This document shows positions 40,341-52,510 of a DNA stretch of 64,000 nt, one piece after another. A model generated the notes under the pieces. The model made no database searches. It saw only the letters and a program-made list of their open reading frames with translations, and had not been told where the DNA came from. Location: NCBI RefSeq assembly GCF_014191355.1, contig NZ_JACHWM010000011.1:1-64000 (forward strand), given 5' to 3'. This stretch comes from Methylobacterium sp. R2-1. GTDB lineage: Bacteria; Pseudomonadota; Alphaproteobacteria; Rhizobiales; Beijerinckiaceae. How positions within the stretch are numbered: the first letter of the stretch is position 1; each line of letters opens with the position of its first letter. The position numbers were made by a program, and so were the translations under genes.

Positions 40341-42592
40341 GGAATTTCGGAGGGCGGCGGGTCCGATGGATCCGCCGCACCCGGATCGCTGGATGGTTGG
40401 GACTCCGGCTGGGCTGCCGGCGTCGCCGCGTTGGCGGGCCTCGGCTGCCAGGGCTTCGGCTGACCGGCCGCGCGCGCCGTAACGACCTCCGGCCCCGCCG
40501 CGCCGAGACGGATCGCGGTGGCTCCCTGCGCCGCCAGGACGGTGCGATCGGCGATCAGCGGCGCGGCGCAGCCCGGCGGGACCCGCAGACGCGTGATCAG
40601 GATATCGGCCCGGGCGCAATCCTCGGCGAAGGCGCGCTTGTCGGTGACGAGAGAGACGGCGCGCCCGTCGACGGCCGCGAGGGTGCAACCGAGGCGGTCG
40701 CAGCGCGGGATGGCCGCTCCGGTGACGCTGTCCGGGCGGCGCCCGTCGCCGTCGGCCTTCAGCCACTGTTCCAGCACGAAGCCGGGTGGGCGCCCAAGGA
40801 CGACGAGGCGCCCGTCCTTGCCGCGGACCGCGGCGCCGGCCCCGTCGCGATCGATGTAGATGTCATAGCGGGTTGGGCTCGCGGCCAGCGCGATGCCGAG
40901 ACCCGCCGGCAGCAGGGCGAGGAGACGCAGCCGCGAGACCGGAAGGGTCGCGAGGAGCAGGGCAGCCGCGAGCAGCGTCAGGGCACCGGTCCCGAACGCC
41001 GGCAGCACCACGTTGGCCTGCCCGAACCCGGCGATCCAGGCTGAGATGTCGAGCATGCCGCGCACCGCGAGCCCCATCAGCCACCAGACCGGGCGATCGA
41101 GGGCGAAGGGGTAGGCCAGCATCCCGAGCACCGCCGCAGGCATCACCGCGAGCGAGACGAGGGGGAGGGTCAGCGCGTTGCCGACAAGGCCGAAGGGCTG
41201 AACCGTCTGGAAATGGTAGGTCGCGAAAGGTGCGGTGGCGATCTGCGCCACCAGCGTCGTGGCCAATGTGCCGACCACCGCCGTCGCCATCCACGACGCG
41301 GCCCGCGCGATCCGTGAGGAACTCTCGGTTCGGAAGACGCGTCCGTCGATGAGCGGCGCGCAGGCGATCAGACCGGCCACCGCCCCGAACGACATCTGGA
41401 AGCTCGGACCGAGCAGCGCCTCCGGCTCGCGGGCCAGTGCCAGGATCGCTGCGAGGGCGAGGTTGCGCATGCTGAGCGCCGGCCGATCGACGAGGATCGC
41501 ACCCAGCATCACCAGCGTCATGATCAGCGCCCGCTCCGCGGCGACATCCCAGCCCGAGAAGGCGCAGTAGGCGGTCACGCCCAGCATCGCCGCACCGGCC
41601 GCGATCTTCTTGATCGGCCAGGCGAGGGCGAGCACCGGCACCAGCGCGAGCCCGGCCCGCACCAGCCAGAATACGACGCCGGCCGCGAGCACCATGTGAA
41701 GCCCGGATATCGAGACGACGTGATAGATGCCCGCCGCCCGCAACACATCGTTGGTCTCGTTCGAGATCAGCCCGCGCTTTCCCGTGACGAGGGCCGCTGC
41801 GACGGCCCCGGCCTGCCCGCCGATCGCCTCGGTAATCCGGCGGGTGAAGGCGTTGCGGGTCGCGTCGATGGCGGCAGCGAGGCGCAGCGACAGCGGCAAC
41901 GGTTCGGCCGGAGTCCCGACCTCGACCTTGCCCACCAGCGATCCCACCGCTCCGATCCCACGGAAGTAGGCGTCGCGCGCGAAATCGTAGCCGCCCGGCC
42001 GCACCGCCTCCGGCGGCGGCAGCAGTCGGGCGGTGGCGCGGATCGTATCGCCCGGCCGCACTGCCTGCGCCGCGCGGTAGGAGACCCGCACCCGTTGCGG
42101 ACGCTGCGCCGCATCGAGCTCGCCGAAACGCTCGACCCGCACGATCAGCCGCGCACCGCCCTCGCGCTCGTCGAGTCCCTCGACCAGACCGGTGAGCGGC
42201 GCGATGGTGATGCGGGTCAGCACCGGCCCGGCGACGGAAGCGACGCGCCGGACGCCGGACGCGAAGCCGAGGAAGAGGGCGGCGAGGGCGAGCATCAGCG
42301 CAAGCGCCACCGGGCGCGCTCGCAGCAGCGGCGTCACCGCGAGGCAGAGACCCGCCGCGATCAGCGGGGCGGCGAGGGAAGGTTCCCCATCCGTCGCCGT
42401 GAAGAAGATGAGGATGCCGGCCCCGAAGGCGACGGCGAGCCAGGGGAACAGCCGGCGCTGCTCGGCCTCGCGGCCGAGGCTTGCGCCCAAACCCTCGATC
42501 GTGCTCCGCCAAAGCTGCGAGGGGGCGGGAACGCGACCGGCGAGGAGGGCCGGAACCGCCCCGCGCATCGCCCTGCCGCCGCCCTGCGCCAT
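40334..42592 (-). CDS. comEC: ComEC/Rec2-family DNA-uptake channel protein
   Basis: A 752-residue polytopic membrane protein. It has an N-terminal helical region ([20 protein letters not shown]), an OB-like periplasmic segment ([20 protein letters not shown]), the Competence domain ([20 protein letters not shown] then [20 protein letters not shown]), repeated membrane helices, and a C-terminal soluble part ([20 protein letters not shown]). That last part corresponds to the metallo-beta-lactamase-like domain but lacks the HxHxDH zinc motif, as often seen in this group. It is thought to carry single-stranded DNA across the inner membrane. It is divergent from gltX and overlaps lexA tail to tail. 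Confidence 0.88.
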   Translation of the reverse strand: MAQGGGRAMRGAVPALLAGRVPAPSQLWRSTIEGLGASLGREAEQRRLFPWLAVAFGAGILIFFTATDGEPSLAAPLIAAGLCLAVTPLLRARPVALALMLALAALFLGFASGVRRVASVAGPVLTRITIAPLTGLVEGLDEREGGARLIVRVERFGELDAAQRPQRVRVSYRAAQAVRPGDTIRATARLLPPPEAVRPGGYDFARDAYFRGIGAVGSLVGKVEVGTPAEPLPLSLRLAAAIDATRNAFTRRITEAIGGQAGAVAAALVTGKRGLISNETNDVLRAAGIYHVVSISGLHMVLAAGVVFWLVRAGLALVPVLALAWPIKKIAAGAAMLGVTAYCAFSGWDVAAERALIMTLVMLGAILVDRPALSMRNLALAAILALAREPEALLGPSFQMSFGAVAGLIACAPLIDGRVFRTESSSRIARAASWMATAVVGTLATTLVAQIATAPFATYHFQTVQPFGLVGNALTLPLVSLAVMPAAVLGMLAYPFALDRPVWWLMGLAVRGMLDISAWIAGFGQANVVLPAFGTGALTLLAAALLLATLPVSRLRLLALLPAGLGIALAASPTRYDIYIDRDGAGAAVRGKDGRLVVLGRPPGFVLEQWLKADGDGRRPDSVTGAAIPRCDRLGCTLAAVDGRAVSLVTDKRAFAEDCARADILITRLRVPPGCAAPLIADRTVLAAQGATAIRLGAAGPEVVTARAAGQPKPWQPRPANAATPAAQPESQPSSDPGAADPSDPPPSEIPQ

Positions 42593-42749
42593 GCCCCGCC
42601 ACGTCCCGAGACCTGCAATGCCCGCGCGACGGGCAAACGTGACGAATTCTTAACGCATCCGCTCGCTCGTGCTACACGCCCGGCGAGACCGGCCGCGGCC
42701 GCCCTCCCGCCGTCCCGCACTTTTTTCAAAAGAAGCCTCCCAGCAGCCG

Positions 42750-44174
42750 ATGTCGTCACCGGTCGTCACGCGCTTTGCGCCCTCGCCCACGGGCTTCCTG
42801 CATATCGGGGGAGCGCGCACGGCCCTGTTCAATTGGCTCTACGCCCGTCGCTTCGGCGGCCGCATGCTGCTGCGCATCGAGGACACCGACCGGGAGCGCT
42901 CGACGCAGGCGGCGATCGACGCGATCCTCGACGGGATGCGCTGGCTCGGCCTCGATTGGGACGGCGAGGTAATCTACCAGTTCGCCCGCGCCGAGCGGCA
43001 CCGCGAGGTGGCCGAGAGCCTGCTCGCCTCGGGCAACGCCTATCACTGCTACGCCAGCGCCGAGGAGCTGGCGCAGATGCGCGAGACCGCCCGCGCCGAG
43101 GGCCGCGCCCCGCGCTACGACGGCCGCTGGCGTGACCGGGACCCGTCCGAGGCGCCGGTGGGCGTGAAGCCCGTGATCCGCTTGCGCGCGCCGACCGAGG
43201 GCGAGACCGTGGTCGAGGACGCCGTGCAGGGCCGCGTCACTTGGGCCAACCGCGACCTCGACGACCTCGTACTGCTGCGCTCCGACGGGACGCCGACCTA
43301 CATGCTCGCCGTCGTGGTGGACGACCATGACATGGGCATCACGCAGGTGATCCGCGGCGACGATCACCTCACCAACGCCGCCCGCCAGAGCCAGATCTAC
43401 CGGGCGCTCGGCTGGGACGTTCCGGCGATGGCACATATCCCGCTCATCCACGGGGCGGATGGCGCCAAGCTGTCGAAGCGCCACGGCGCGCTGGGCGTCG
43501 AGGAGTACCGCGACCGCGGCTACCTCCCGGCGGCCCTGCGCAACTACCTCGTGCGGCTCGGCTGGAGCCACGGTGACCAGGAGGTCTTTTCGACCGAGGA
43601 GATGATTGCGGCCTTCGACCTGAAGGCGATCGGCCGCTCGGCCGCGCGGTTCGACTTCACCAAGCTGGAGAGCCTCAACGGGCTCTACATCCGCGGCAGC
43701 GACGACGCGGTGCTGGTGGATGCCATCGACGCGATCCTGCCGGCCCGCGGCCCGGAGCGCGGCCTGCCGACGGCTCTGACGCCGGACCTGCGCGCGAAGC
43801 TTCTGTCGGCGATGCCCGGCTTGAAGGAACGCGCCAAGACGCTCGTCGAACTTCTCGACAGCGCCTACTATCTCTATGCCCCGCGTCCGCTGGCGCTCGA
43901 CGCCAAGGCGGAAGGCCTGCTCGCCGGTGAAGCGCCGGAGCGGCTGCGTGCCCTTCTGCCGGAGCTGGAGGCCCTGCCGGAATGGAACGCCGCGGCGACG
44001 GAAGCCGCCGTGCGCGGGTTCGCCGACACTCAGGGGGTCAAGCTCGGTCAGATCGCCCAGCCCCTGCGGGCGGCGCTCACGGGTCGCGCCACCTCTCCGC
44101 CGGTCTTCGACGTAATGGCCGTGCTGGGTCGCGACGAGGCGCTTGCGCGCCTGCGGGATCGCCTGTCGGCCTGA
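42750..44174 (+). CDS. gltX: Glutamyl-tRNA synthetase
   Basis: A 474-residue class I synthetase. The HIGH-type motif is [20 protein letters not shown], followed by [20 protein letters not shown]. The Rossmann continuation has [20 protein letters not shown], and the KMSKS-type motif appears as [20 protein letters not shown]. The C-terminal all-helical anticodon-binding domain is present. The enzyme loads glutamate on tRNA-Glu and, in bacteria without GlnRS, on tRNA-Gln. The start at [14 protein letters not shown] is chosen because only this places the HIGH motif at the normal distance. Confidence 0.96.
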   Translation: MSSPVVTRFAPSPTGFLHIGGARTALFNWLYARRFGGRMLLRIEDTDRERSTQAAIDAILDGMRWLGLDWDGEVIYQFARAERHREVAESLLASGNAYHCYASAEELAQMRETARAEGRAPRYDGRWRDRDPSEAPVGVKPVIRLRAPTEGETVVEDAVQGRVTWANRDLDDLVLLRSDGTPTYMLAVVVDDHDMGITQVIRGDDHLTNAARQSQIYRALGWDVPAMAHIPLIHGADGAKLSKRHGALGVEEYRDRGYLPAALRNYLVRLGWSHGDQEVFSTEEMIAAFDLKAIGRSAARFDFTKLESLNGLYIRGSDDAVLVDAIDAILPARGPERGLPTALTPDLRAKLLSAMPGLKERAKTLVELLDSAYYLYAPRPLALDAKAEGLLAGEAPERLRALLPELEALPEWNAAATEAAVRGFADTQGVKLGQIAQPLRAALTGRATSPPVFDVMAVLGRDEALARLRDRLSA

Positions 44175-44651
44175 AGACCACCCGCGCGACGGATCACCGC
44201 ATAAACCTCCCGGTACATCGGCTCAGCTGGGGTGCCGGGACGCGATTTCTGCACCGTCCCAGGCTCGGCAGCGGCCGGAATGACAATCTGGCGCGAATGA
44301 CAGCCCCAGTCTTCGACTTCGGCAAATCGTATCGTCGAGGGCCGGAAAGTCTTGTCCAGCGGCGTGTTTCGGCGTCATCTTCGTTCTGTTCGAGCGCTTA
44401 GAACGATCGAGGACTGCGGCGGAGAACGAGTCGGAGCCGAGTTCATCCCGCTCTTGCAGTGACAGACAGGGCCTGTTTTTCGCATATGCGAAGAGGCGAG
44501 GAGAGGCCTACCGTTGCTGGGCGCCGACCGATCCGCTAACCCGGTGCTTCAGTGAGCGGGCGCAGTGCTCTGCTGCGGCGCCACAACGGAGCGGGAGGCG
44601 ACGTCTCTCGGTCCGGTGCTGTTCCCGTCGCGAGAAAGGGTCCGCGATCCC
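44175..44651 (+). other. gltX-gltA spacer with promoter-region palindrome
   Basis: About 477 bases without a supported gene. It should contain the gltA promoter and untranslated leader. A 14-bp perfect palindrome at 44479-44492 is listed separately. Open frames on either strand have no protein-like composition. Confidence 0.5.
44479..44492. promoter_or_regulatory. Perfect palindrome upstream of gltA, candidate operator
   Basis: The sequence ttcgcatatgcgaa is a perfect 14-bp inverted repeat, 160 bases before the gltA ATG. Its form, a TTCGCA half-site, resembles operators of carbon-metabolism regulators, but I cannot name the protein that would bind it. Confidence 0.45.
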
Positions 44652-45941
44652 ATGAGCGCTTCCGCCAGCACCATCATCGTGGGCGACAAGAACGTCGAAT
44701 TGCCCATCAAGACCGGAACGATCGGCCCGGACGTGGTCGATATCGGCAAGCTCTACGCCCAGACCGGCAAGTTCACCTTCGATCCAGGCTTCACCTCGAC
44801 CGCCTCATGCGAGTCGAAGATCACCTACATCGACGGCGACGAGGGCGTGCTGCTCTATCGCGGCTACCCGATCGAGCAGCTCGCCGAACAGGGCGATTTC
44901 CTCGAGACCGCCTACCTGATGCTGTTCGGGGAATTGCCGTCTTCCGCCCAGAAGGCGGATTTCGATTACCGGGTCACGCGCCACACCATGGTGCACGACC
45001 AGATGAACCGCTTCTTCCAGGGCTTCCGCCGCGATGCCCACCCGATGGCGGTGATGGTGGCCTGCGTCGGCGCGCTGTCGGCCTTCTACCACGACTCGAC
45101 CGACATCTCGGACGAGCAGCAGCGGATGATCGCCTCACTTCGCATGATCGCGAAGATGCCGACTCTGGCGGCGATGGCCTACAAGTACACGATCGGCCAG
45201 CCCTTCGTGTATCCGAAGAACGACCTCGACTACACGTCGAACTTCCTGCGGATGTGCTTTGCCGTTCCGTGTGAAGAGTACGTGATCAATCCGATCTATG
45301 CACGGGCGCTCGACAAGATCTTCATCCTGCACGCGGATCACGAGCAGAACGCCTCGACCTCGACGGTGCGGCTCGCCGGCTCCTCGGGCGCCAACCCCTT
45401 CGCCTGCATCGCCGCCGGCATCGCCTGCCTGTGGGGGCCTGCCCATGGTGGCGCCAACGAGGCGGCGCTGAAGATGCTGATGGAGATCGGCCACCCCGAG
45501 AACGTGCAGAAATACGTCGCCAAGGCGAAGGACAAGAACGATCCCTTCCGCCTGATGGGCTTCGGCCACCGGGTCTACAAGAACTATGACCCGCGCGCGC
45601 GCATCATGCAGAAGACAACCCACGAGGTTCTGAACGAACTCGGCCTGAAGGACGACCTGTTGGAGGTCGCGGTGCAGCTCGAGAAGATCGCCCTCGAGGA
45701 CGAGTACTTCATCGAGAAGAAGCTCTACCCGAACATCGACTTCTACTCCGGCATCACCCTCAAGGCACTCGGCTTCCCGACCTCGATGTTCACGGTGCTG
45801 TTCGCGCTGGCCCGGACGGTCGGCTGGATCGCGCAGTGGGCCGAGATGATCGAGGACCCGTCCCAGAAGATCGGCCGCCCGCGCCAGCTCTATATCGGCC
45901 CCGACCGGCGCGACTACGTTCCGATCGGACAGCGGAGCTGA
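44652..45941 (+). CDS. gltA: Citrate synthase (type II)
   Basis: A 429-residue hexameric-type citrate synthase. It starts [20 protein letters not shown] and continues [20 protein letters not shown]. Active-site blocks are [20 protein letters not shown] (His), [35 protein letters not shown] (His) and [20 protein letters not shown] (Asp before it). The enzyme joins acetyl-CoA and oxaloacetate at the entry to the TCA cycle. The start at 44652 is chosen from the homologous N-terminus. The downstream hairpin at 45951-45978 may terminate both it and the convergent gene. Confidence 0.96.
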   Translation: MSASASTIIVGDKNVELPIKTGTIGPDVVDIGKLYAQTGKFTFDPGFTSTASCESKITYIDGDEGVLLYRGYPIEQLAEQGDFLETAYLMLFGELPSSAQKADFDYRVTRHTMVHDQMNRFFQGFRRDAHPMAVMVACVGALSAFYHDSTDISDEQQRMIASLRMIAKMPTLAAMAYKYTIGQPFVYPKNDLDYTSNFLRMCFAVPCEEYVINPIYARALDKIFILHADHEQNASTSTVRLAGSSGANPFACIAAGIACLWGPAHGGANEAALKMLMEIGHPENVQKYVAKAKDKNDPFRLMGFGHRVYKNYDPRARIMQKTTHEVLNELGLKDDLLEVAVQLEKIALEDEYFIEKKLYPNIDFYSGITLKALGFPTSMFTVLFALARTVGWIAQWAEMIEDPSQKIGRPRQLYIGPDRRDYVPIGQRS

Positions 45942-45950
45942 GCCGAGGAT

Positions 45951-45978
45951 CGCCTCCGGGCCTCGTGGCCCGGAGGCG
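45951..45978. terminator. Bidirectional hairpin between gltA and the convergent operon
   Basis: A 12-bp perfect stem (cgcctccgggcc / ggcccggaggcg) with a tcgt loop lies between the two converging stop codons (45939-45941 and 45987-45989). There is no T-run on either side, so it may work as a transcript-end stabiliser or a weak bidirectional terminator. Confidence 0.55.
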
Positions 45979-45986
45979 CAACACCA

Positions 45987-46469
45987 TCAGAGCTTGAGAT
46001 CGCGCTTCAAGCGCACGATCACCCGATCCAGCGCACCGAGAAAGGCCGAGCGGTCCTTCGGCGAGAACGGTTTCGGCCCGCCGGTGATCGCGCCGGCCTC
46101 CCGCAGATCCTGCATCAGGTTGCGAGTGGCGAGCGCGAGACCGACGGACGACTCCGTGAAGGCCTTGCCGTTTGGCGCGAACGCGACTGCGCCGGCCTTC
46201 ACGCAGCGGCTCGCCAGCGGCACGTCCGCCGTGATCACGATGGCACCACGGCCCGCCCGCTCGGCGATCCAGTCGTCGGCCGCGTCGAACTTGTCCCCCA
46301 CGACGACCCGCTCGATCCACGGCTCACGCGGCAGGTTCAGGAAGCTGTTCGAGACGACGAACACGTGGAGGCCGTAGCGCCCGGCAACGCGGTACACCTC
46401 GTCCTTCACCGGGCAGGCGTCGGCATCGACGTAGATCGCGATCGTCGGCGTCGCTACTTCCTCGCTCAT
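45987..46469 (-). CDS. YaiI/YqxD-family (UPF0178) protein
   Basis: A 160-residue protein of the DUF188 family. Visible signatures are [72 protein letters not shown] and [20 protein letters not shown]. The fold is PIN-like with conserved Asp residues, so a nuclease role is suspected but not demonstrated. It starts in an ATGA overlap with the lpxB stop, making it the last gene of the lpx run. Confidence 0.9.
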   Translation of the reverse strand: MSEEVATPTIAIYVDADACPVKDEVYRVAGRYGLHVFVVSNSFLNLPREPWIERVVVGDKFDAADDWIAERAGRGAIVITADVPLASRCVKAGAVAFAPNGKAFTESSVGLALATRNLMQDLREAGAITGGPKPFSPKDRSAFLGALDRVIVRLKRDLKL

Positions 46470-47626
46470 GCCGCCCGCCGCGCCTCCAGCACGATCCGGG
46501 CCGCCGCCCGGCTCGGTTCCTCGTCGCCGGCCAGCCGCATCCGGCCATCGATGCGGGCGAGCGCGTCGAGTTGGGTTCGCCGGGCGGGGCCGCCGGCGAG
46601 AAGCGGCGCCAGCGTCTCGACCAATCGCTCCGGTGTGCAGTCGCCCTGCACGAATTCCGGCATGGCGTTCTCGGACAGGATCAGGTTCGGCAGGACGATC
46701 GTCGGGACCTGGATCAGCCGCCGGGCGATGACTTCCTCGACCCGCGACACCTTGTAGGCCACCACCATCGGCACACCGGCCAGCGCGAGCTCGAGCGTCA
46801 CGGTGCCGGAGGCCGCGAGCGCGGCCCGCGCCCGGCGGAAGGTGGCGTACTTGTCGGCTTCCCCGTGGACGATCCGCGGATGCCGTTCCCAGGCGGCGGC
46901 AAGCCGCTCGATCAGGGCGCGATGACGGCTCACCGCAGGCAGCTCGATTTCGAAGGGGCCGACCCGCCGGGCGAGTTCCGCGGTCGCCTGTCCGAAGACC
47001 GGCATTAGGCGCTCGATCTCCGAGCGGCGCGAGCCCGGCAGGACCACGAGGACCGGCGGGCGCCCCTCGCGGATGGCCGCCTCATCGGGGGAGGGGCGCA
47101 GCTCGGCGAGACGCTCGATCAGCGGGTGGCCGACATAGGAGCAGGGCGGCCCGCCGAGCCGGCGATGCGCCTCCGGCTCGAAGGGGAGGAGGGCGAGCAC
47201 GTGGTCGATGAAGGGCACCATGCCCTTGGCCCGCCACGGCCGCCACGCCCAGACGCTCGGCGAAACATAATCGACGATGGGCAGATCCGGCAGGCGCTTG
47301 CGCACGCGGGTCGCGACCGCGTGGGTGAAGCCAGGGCTGTCGATGATGACGAGCACGTCAGGCCTGCCCGCCACGACGTCGTCCACCGTCTCGCGGATGC
47401 GCCGCAGCAAGGTACGAGCGCGGGCGAGCACGGGAAGGTAGCCCATCACCGCGACGTCATCGATGGGGAAGAGCGAGCGGAAGCCTTGCCCCTCCATCGC
47501 CTCGCCACCGACGCCGCCGAGCGTCAGGGCCTCGGACGAGAGCGCCCGCAGGGCCCGGATCAGCTTAGCGCCGAGCTGGTCGCCGGAATCCTCACCCGCC
47601 ACGAGCCAGATCCGCCGGTGCGTCAC
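46466..47626 (-). CDS. lpxB: Lipid-A-disaccharide synthase
   Basis: A 386-residue GT-B glycosyltransferase with a GTG start in a GTGA overlap with lpxI. It has [40 protein letters not shown], the [20 protein letters not shown] block, [40 protein letters not shown], and [20 protein letters not shown] for UDP binding. It joins lipid X with UDP-diacylglucosamine to make the lipid A disaccharide at the inner membrane. Length and blocks are complete. Confidence 0.95.
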   Translation of the reverse strand: MTHRRIWLVAGEDSGDQLGAKLIRALRALSSEALTLGGVGGEAMEGQGFRSLFPIDDVAVMGYLPVLARARTLLRRIRETVDDVVAGRPDVLVIIDSPGFTHAVATRVRKRLPDLPIVDYVSPSVWAWRPWRAKGMVPFIDHVLALLPFEPEAHRRLGGPPCSYVGHPLIERLAELRPSPDEAAIREGRPPVLVVLPGSRRSEIERLMPVFGQATAELARRVGPFEIELPAVSRHRALIERLAAAWERHPRIVHGEADKYATFRRARAALAASGTVTLELALAGVPMVVAYKVSRVEEVIARRLIQVPTIVLPNLILSENAMPEFVQGDCTPERLVETLAPLLAGGPARRTQLDALARIDGRMRLAGDEEPSRAAARIVLEARRAA

Positions 47627-48471
47627 GGGGCGACCTCCACACCAATCAGGAACAGACCCGCCGCATCCGCAGCCGCGACCGTCGCCTCGCCGTCGATCAC
47701 CAGGGTATGACCGGCCCCGATAGCGATCCCGGCGCATCCGGCCTCCACCGCGCGGCGCACGGTGCGCGGACCGATGGCCGGCAGATCGATGCGCAGATCC
47801 TGGCCGAGCTTCGGCAGCTTGACGAGCACGGTCCCCTTGGCGGGGGTGCCACGGCCGAAGGGCTTGCGGTTGAGCGTCCGGGCACGGGCGAGCATGCGGT
47901 CCGTGCCCTCGGGTCCCTCAACGGCGATCACGCGCTCGCCGGCCACCACGGCAGCCTGCCCCACATCGAAGGGGCTCAGGGCGGCGAGCATGGCACGTCC
48001 TGTGGCGATGGAGAGAGCCGCGTCGGAGTCCGGCTCCCCCCGGCCGAGCCGGCCGAGCCGGCCGAGCAGGTCTGGGGCGACCTCGTGGACGCCGAGAACC
48101 CGGTGCCCGTTCTCCTCCAGCAGCGAGAGCACGGCCCGCAGCAGCCGGTCGTCGCCGCCGGCAAGGCTCTTCAGGATATCCCGGTTGCGCACGGCGTGTG
48201 CCGCATTGAGGAGCGCGGCCGGACTCGGGCGGGTGACGCCGCCGGCCGGCACCACGGCAGCGGGGGCCCACTCCTTGAGAATGCGCAGGGTGCCGGGGAT
48301 GTCGAGGAGATCGACGACCGCATCCGCACGCCGCCGCATTGCCCGCTCGGTGAAGCCACGCACGGCGAGGATCCGGAACGGTCGTCGCGCCCGATCGAGG
48401 GAGGCCGCGACCAGTTCCGGCAGCTGGCCCGCACCGGCCACCAGGGCGAGGGGCCGGGCGGGATCGATCAC
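47623..48471 (-). CDS. lpxI: UDP-2,3-diacylglucosamine pyrophosphatase LpxI
   Basis: A 282-residue LpxI (DUF1009). It begins LALVAGAGQLPELVAASLDR, has RILAVRGFTERAMRRRADAV, GGVTRPSPAALLNAAHAVRN, a GDDRLLRAVLSLLEENGHRV block, VIAVEGPEGTDRMLARARTL, and VLVKLPKLGQDLRIDLPAIG with the catalytic Asp. LpxI replaces LpxH in most alphaproteobacteria and makes lipid X. It lies between lpxA and lpxB, 11 bp after lpxA, and overlaps lpxB as GTGA. Confidence 0.94.
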   Translation of the reverse strand: MIDPARPLALVAGAGQLPELVAASLDRARRPFRILAVRGFTERAMRRRADAVVDLLDIPGTLRILKEWAPAAVVPAGGVTRPSPAALLNAAHAVRNRDILKSLAGGDDRLLRAVLSLLEENGHRVLGVHEVAPDLLGRLGRLGRGEPDSDAALSIATGRAMLAALSPFDVGQAAVVAGERVIAVEGPEGTDRMLARARTLNRKPFGRGTPAKGTVLVKLPKLGQDLRIDLPAIGPRTVRRAVEAGCAGIAIGAGHTLVIDGEATVAAADAAGLFLIGVEVAP

Positions 48472-48482
48472 GGCGCGTCGCC

Positions 48483-49298
48483 TCAGGCCGCTGCGGAAAC
48501 GGGGCGGGGCGTGCAGATCGAGCGCTTGCCACCCGCGCGGATGAAAGCAAGGATTTCGTGGATCGCCGGATGGGTGTCGAACTCGGCCGCCACGTCCTCG
48601 ACGCGCTCCATCAGCGTGCCCTCCTGGGCGAAGAGCAGCCGGTAGGCCCGGCGCAGCGCGTGGATGTCCTCGCGCGAGAAACCGCGGCGCTGGAGGCCGA
48701 TGATGTTGAGCCCGGAGAGGTAGGCGCGGTTACCGAGCACCATGCCGTAGGGGATGCAGTCGTTCTCCAGCCCCGAGAGGCCGCCGACGAAGGCGTGATC
48801 GCCGACGCGGGCGAATTGGATCACCGCCGCGCCGCCGCCGAGAATGGCGTAGTTTCCGACGGTGCAATGCCCGGCGAGCATCACGTTGTTGGAGAAGATG
48901 ACGTGATCGCCGACGCGACAATCGTGGCCGACATGGCTGTTGGCGAGAAACGCGCAGCCGTTGCCGACCACCGTCTCCAGACCGCCGCCGGCCGTGCCGG
49001 GATTCATCGTCACGCCTTCGCGGATCAGGCAATCGGAGCCGATGGCGAGCGTCGAGGGCTCGCCGCGGAACTTCAGATCCTGCGGCGGGTGGCCAATCGA
49101 GGCGAACGGGTAGATCTTCGTGCGCGCGCCGATCGTGGTGCGGCCGGCGACCACGACGTGGCTGATCAGCTCGCAGCCGTCGCCCAGCACGACGTCGGGC
49201 CCGACATGGCAGAACGGGCCGATCCGCACACCGTCCCCGAGCCGGGCGCCATCCTCGACGACGCTGCTCGGGTGAATACCCTCTCGCACCGCGCTCAC
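48483..49298 (-). CDS. lpxA: UDP-N-acetylglucosamine acyltransferase LpxA
   Basis: A 271-residue left-handed beta-helix protein with a GTG start in a GTGA overlap with fabZ. Hexapeptide repeats run from [20 protein letters not shown] through [20 protein letters not shown]. The catalytic His lies in [20 protein letters not shown], and [20 protein letters not shown] and [20 protein letters not shown] follow. It makes the first step of lipid A synthesis, adding a 3-hydroxyacyl chain from ACP. The C-terminal helical part ends normally. Confidence 0.95.
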   Translation of the reverse strand: MSAVREGIHPSSVVEDGARLGDGVRIGPFCHVGPDVVLGDGCELISHVVVAGRTTIGARTKIYPFASIGHPPQDLKFRGEPSTLAIGSDCLIREGVTMNPGTAGGGLETVVGNGCAFLANSHVGHDCRVGDHVIFSNNVMLAGHCTVGNYAILGGGAAVIQFARVGDHAFVGGLSGLENDCIPYGMVLGNRAYLSGLNIIGLQRRGFSREDIHALRRAYRLLFAQEGTLMERVEDVAAEFDTHPAIHEILAFIRAGGKRSICTPRPVSAAA

Positions 49299-49756
49299 CC
49301 CGTCACCAGCATGGCACCGATCTCGGCCTGCGCCACGAGCGCGCCGTCGACGCGGGCCTCGCCGCGGAACCACCACATGGTCTTGCGCTGATTCATCTTC
49401 GTCATGTGGAAGCGAACCTGGTCGCCCGGCACGACAGGCTTGCGGAACTTGCACTTGTCGATGGTCATGAAGAAGACCTGCTTGGTCTTCAAATCATCGC
49501 TCATGATGTGGCGGCAGCAGATCGCGCCGGCCGTCTGGGCCATGCCTTCGATCAGCAGAACGCCGGGGAAGACCGGCAGGCCTGGAAAGTGCCCCGTGAA
49601 TTGCGGCTCATTCGCCGTGACGTTCTTGATACCGATGCAGCTCTCGTCGCGGTCGATCTCGATGATGCGGTCGATCATCAGGAAGGGATAGCGGTGGGGC
49701 AGCAGTTCCAGCACTTTCTGGATATCGGCTGAACCCAGCTCCCGCGTCTCGCTCAT
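49295..49756 (-). CDS. fabZ: 3-hydroxyacyl-ACP dehydratase FabZ
   Basis: A 153-residue hot-dog-fold dehydratase. The signatures are [20 protein letters not shown], the catalytic His in [20 protein letters not shown] with the Glu seven residues later in the helix ([11 protein letters not shown]), and [20 protein letters not shown]. It removes water from 3-hydroxyacyl-ACP in fatty acid elongation and shares its substrate with LpxA. lpxD, usually directly upstream, is absent; the next gene on this side is moeA, 159 bp away. Confidence 0.95.
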   Translation of the reverse strand: MSETRELGSADIQKVLELLPHRYPFLMIDRIIEIDRDESCIGIKNVTANEPQFTGHFPGLPVFPGVLLIEGMAQTAGAICCRHIMSDDLKTKQVFFMTIDKCKFRKPVVPGDQVRFHMTKMNQRKTMWWFRGEARVDGALVAQAEIGAMLVTG

Positions 49757-49914
49757 CGATCCCAATGCTCCCCGCCCATGCTTGCCCGGCGGCATCCGCC
49801 GCGTGATCCGGTGGCCTCTATCCGGTGAAGGCCGCCCTCTTCAGCAGAAAATCGGGCGGATGCAAGACTTTTGCTCCATCGGACACGGCCGGCGGTACCG
49901 ATCGTGAAGCGGAT

Positions 49915-51137
49915 TCAGACGATCCGTCGATCCAGCCGGAGGATGCGGCACGGGTCGCCCGCCTTGGCTGGGCTCGCGTGCGGCGGGCGGATCAGCAGCG
50001 CTTCACTGGTGCCGAGCACCGAGAGCATCGAGGAATCCTGGCGCGTCTCGGGGTGGACGACCGGCAGCCGGTCCGGCGCCGTTTCGAGGCGGGCGCGCAG
50101 GTAGTCTTGGCGGGCGTCGTTCTCCGGCATGTCGCGGCCGAGGAGAGCGGGCTCGCTGCGGTCCTCGCCCGCGCGCGGATCGCCGAGGAGGGCGCGGATC
50201 GCCGGCACCACGAAGAGGAGACCGCAGACGATCGAGGAGACCGGATTGCCCGGCAGGCCGATCACCGCCATGGGCCCAAGCCGCCCGTGCATCAGTGGCT
50301 TGCCGGGACGCAGAGCCACCCGCCAGAAGCCGAGCTCCATTCCCTCGGCACCGAGCGCCGCCTGGACGAGGTCGTGGTCGCCCACGGAGGCGCCGCCGAG
50401 CGTCACCAGAAGATCGGCCTCGGCCGTGCGCGCGCGGCCGACCGCCTCGCGTAAGGAGGCGAGATCGTCGGTGGCAATGCCGAGATCGATGACCTCCGCG
50501 CCGGCCTCCAGGCTCAGTGCTCCGAGCGCGAGGCCGTTCGAGGCGACGATCTGGTCCCACGCCGCCGGCTCACCCGGCCGCACCAGCTCGTCACCCGTCG
50601 CGAGTACGGCAACCCGGGGCTTTCGCCGCACAGGCAACACGGCGTAGCCGGCGCTGGCCGCCAGCGCGAGGCGGCGGGCATCGAGGGTCTCGCCGGCCCG
50701 CACGAGCGTCTCGCCCGCGCGAAAATCGAGGCCAGCGCGGCGCAGGAAGCGGCCTGCCGCCACCGGTTCGCGGGCGGTGACGGTCTCGCCCTCGGCCTCG
50801 GCGTTCTCCTGGATCAGGATTGCGTCGGCACCTTCGGGCACCGGTGCGCCGGTGAAGATGCGCACCGCCTCGGCCGGTCCCAACGTTCCGGAAAAACCGT
50901 GGCCGGCCGCACTGGTGCCGATCAGGCGTAGGCGCGCCGGAACGGTCGCTACGTCGGCGGCGCGTACGGCGTAGCCGTCCATGGCGGAGGCCGGGAAGGG
51001 CGGCTGGGTCTGCCGGGCCGTCAGGTCGGCGGCGAGGGTGCGGCCGGCGCCCTGGGCGATGGGAATCTCTTCGACCGCGACAGGCCCGGGGATGGCGGCA
51101 AGGATTTTCTCGAGCGCCTCGGCGACCGGGAGCAGGC

Positions 51138-51141
<4 letters not shown>
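49915..51141 (-). CDS. moeA: Molybdopterin molybdenumtransferase MoeA
   Basis: A 408-residue protein. It starts [20 protein letters not shown] and contains [60 protein letters not shown], the MPT-binding [20 protein letters not shown], and [20 protein letters not shown] with [11 protein letters not shown]. It inserts molybdate into adenylylated molybdopterin. The start overlaps the moaC stop as ATGA. Domain order and length are normal. Confidence 0.95.
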
Positions 51142-51619
<478 letters not shown>

Positions 51620-51623
<4 letters not shown>

Positions 51624-52477
51624 CGGCCGGCTTCCCCGAACAGCAGGGCCTTCGTCGCCGCGGTCACGTCGTCCTGCCGCATCAGGCTCTCGCCGACGAG
51701 GATCGTGTCGAGCCCGTGCTGTTTCAGCCGCAGCACGTCGGCGTGTCCGCCGATACCGCTCTCGGCCACCGCGATCCGGTCGGCCGGGATGCCGGGCTTG
51801 AGCTTGATCGCCGTCTCGAACGAGACCTCGAAGGTCTTGAGATTGCGGTTGTTGACGCCGACCAGCCGGGTGCCGAGCGGCAGGGCCCGCTCCAGCTCCT
51901 GCGCGTCGTGGACCTCGACCAGCACGTCCATGCCGAGATCGTGTGCGGTCTCGGTGATGGCAGCGGCCTCCGCGTCGTCGAGACAGGCCATGATGACGAG
52001 GACGCAATCGGCGCCCCAGGCACGAGCCTCGTAGACCTGATACGGCTCGAACATGAAATCTTTTCGCAGGACCGGCAGGTCGCAGGCCGCGCGCGCCTCG
52101 ACCAGGAAGTCCGGCGCTCCCTGGAACGAGGGGGTGTCGGTGAGAACCGAGAGACAAGTTGCGCCGCCCTTGGCGTAGGCCTTGGCCAGCGTCTTCGGGT
52201 CGAAATCGGCGCGGATCAGCCCCTTGGAGGGCGAAGCCTTCTTGATCTCGGCGATCAGCGCCGGACGGCCCTCGCCGATATGCCGGGCGATGGCGTCGGC
52301 GAAGCCGCGGGGGGCCTCGGCCTTGGCGACCTGCTTCTCCAGCTTGGCCAGCGGAATGCGCAGCTTCGCCTCGGCGATTTCGCGGCGCTTGTAGGCCTCG
52401 ATCCGCGCCAGCACGCTCGCCCGCGCGGGAGCGGTCGCGACAGGCCCGGCGGTCACGTCGGCCACGATGTCGTCCAT
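51620..52477 (-). CDS. trpC: Indole-3-glycerol phosphate synthase
   Basis: A 285-residue TIM barrel. Signatures are [20 protein letters not shown] (catalytic Lys), [80 protein letters not shown] and [20 protein letters not shown]. It closes the indole ring in tryptophan synthesis. It is monofunctional, not fused to TrpF. The gene follows trpD after 33 bp and overlaps moaC as GTGA. Confidence 0.96.
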
Positions 52478-52510
52478 CGATTATTCCTTGGAACCGTTCG
52501 AGGCCGTCTA

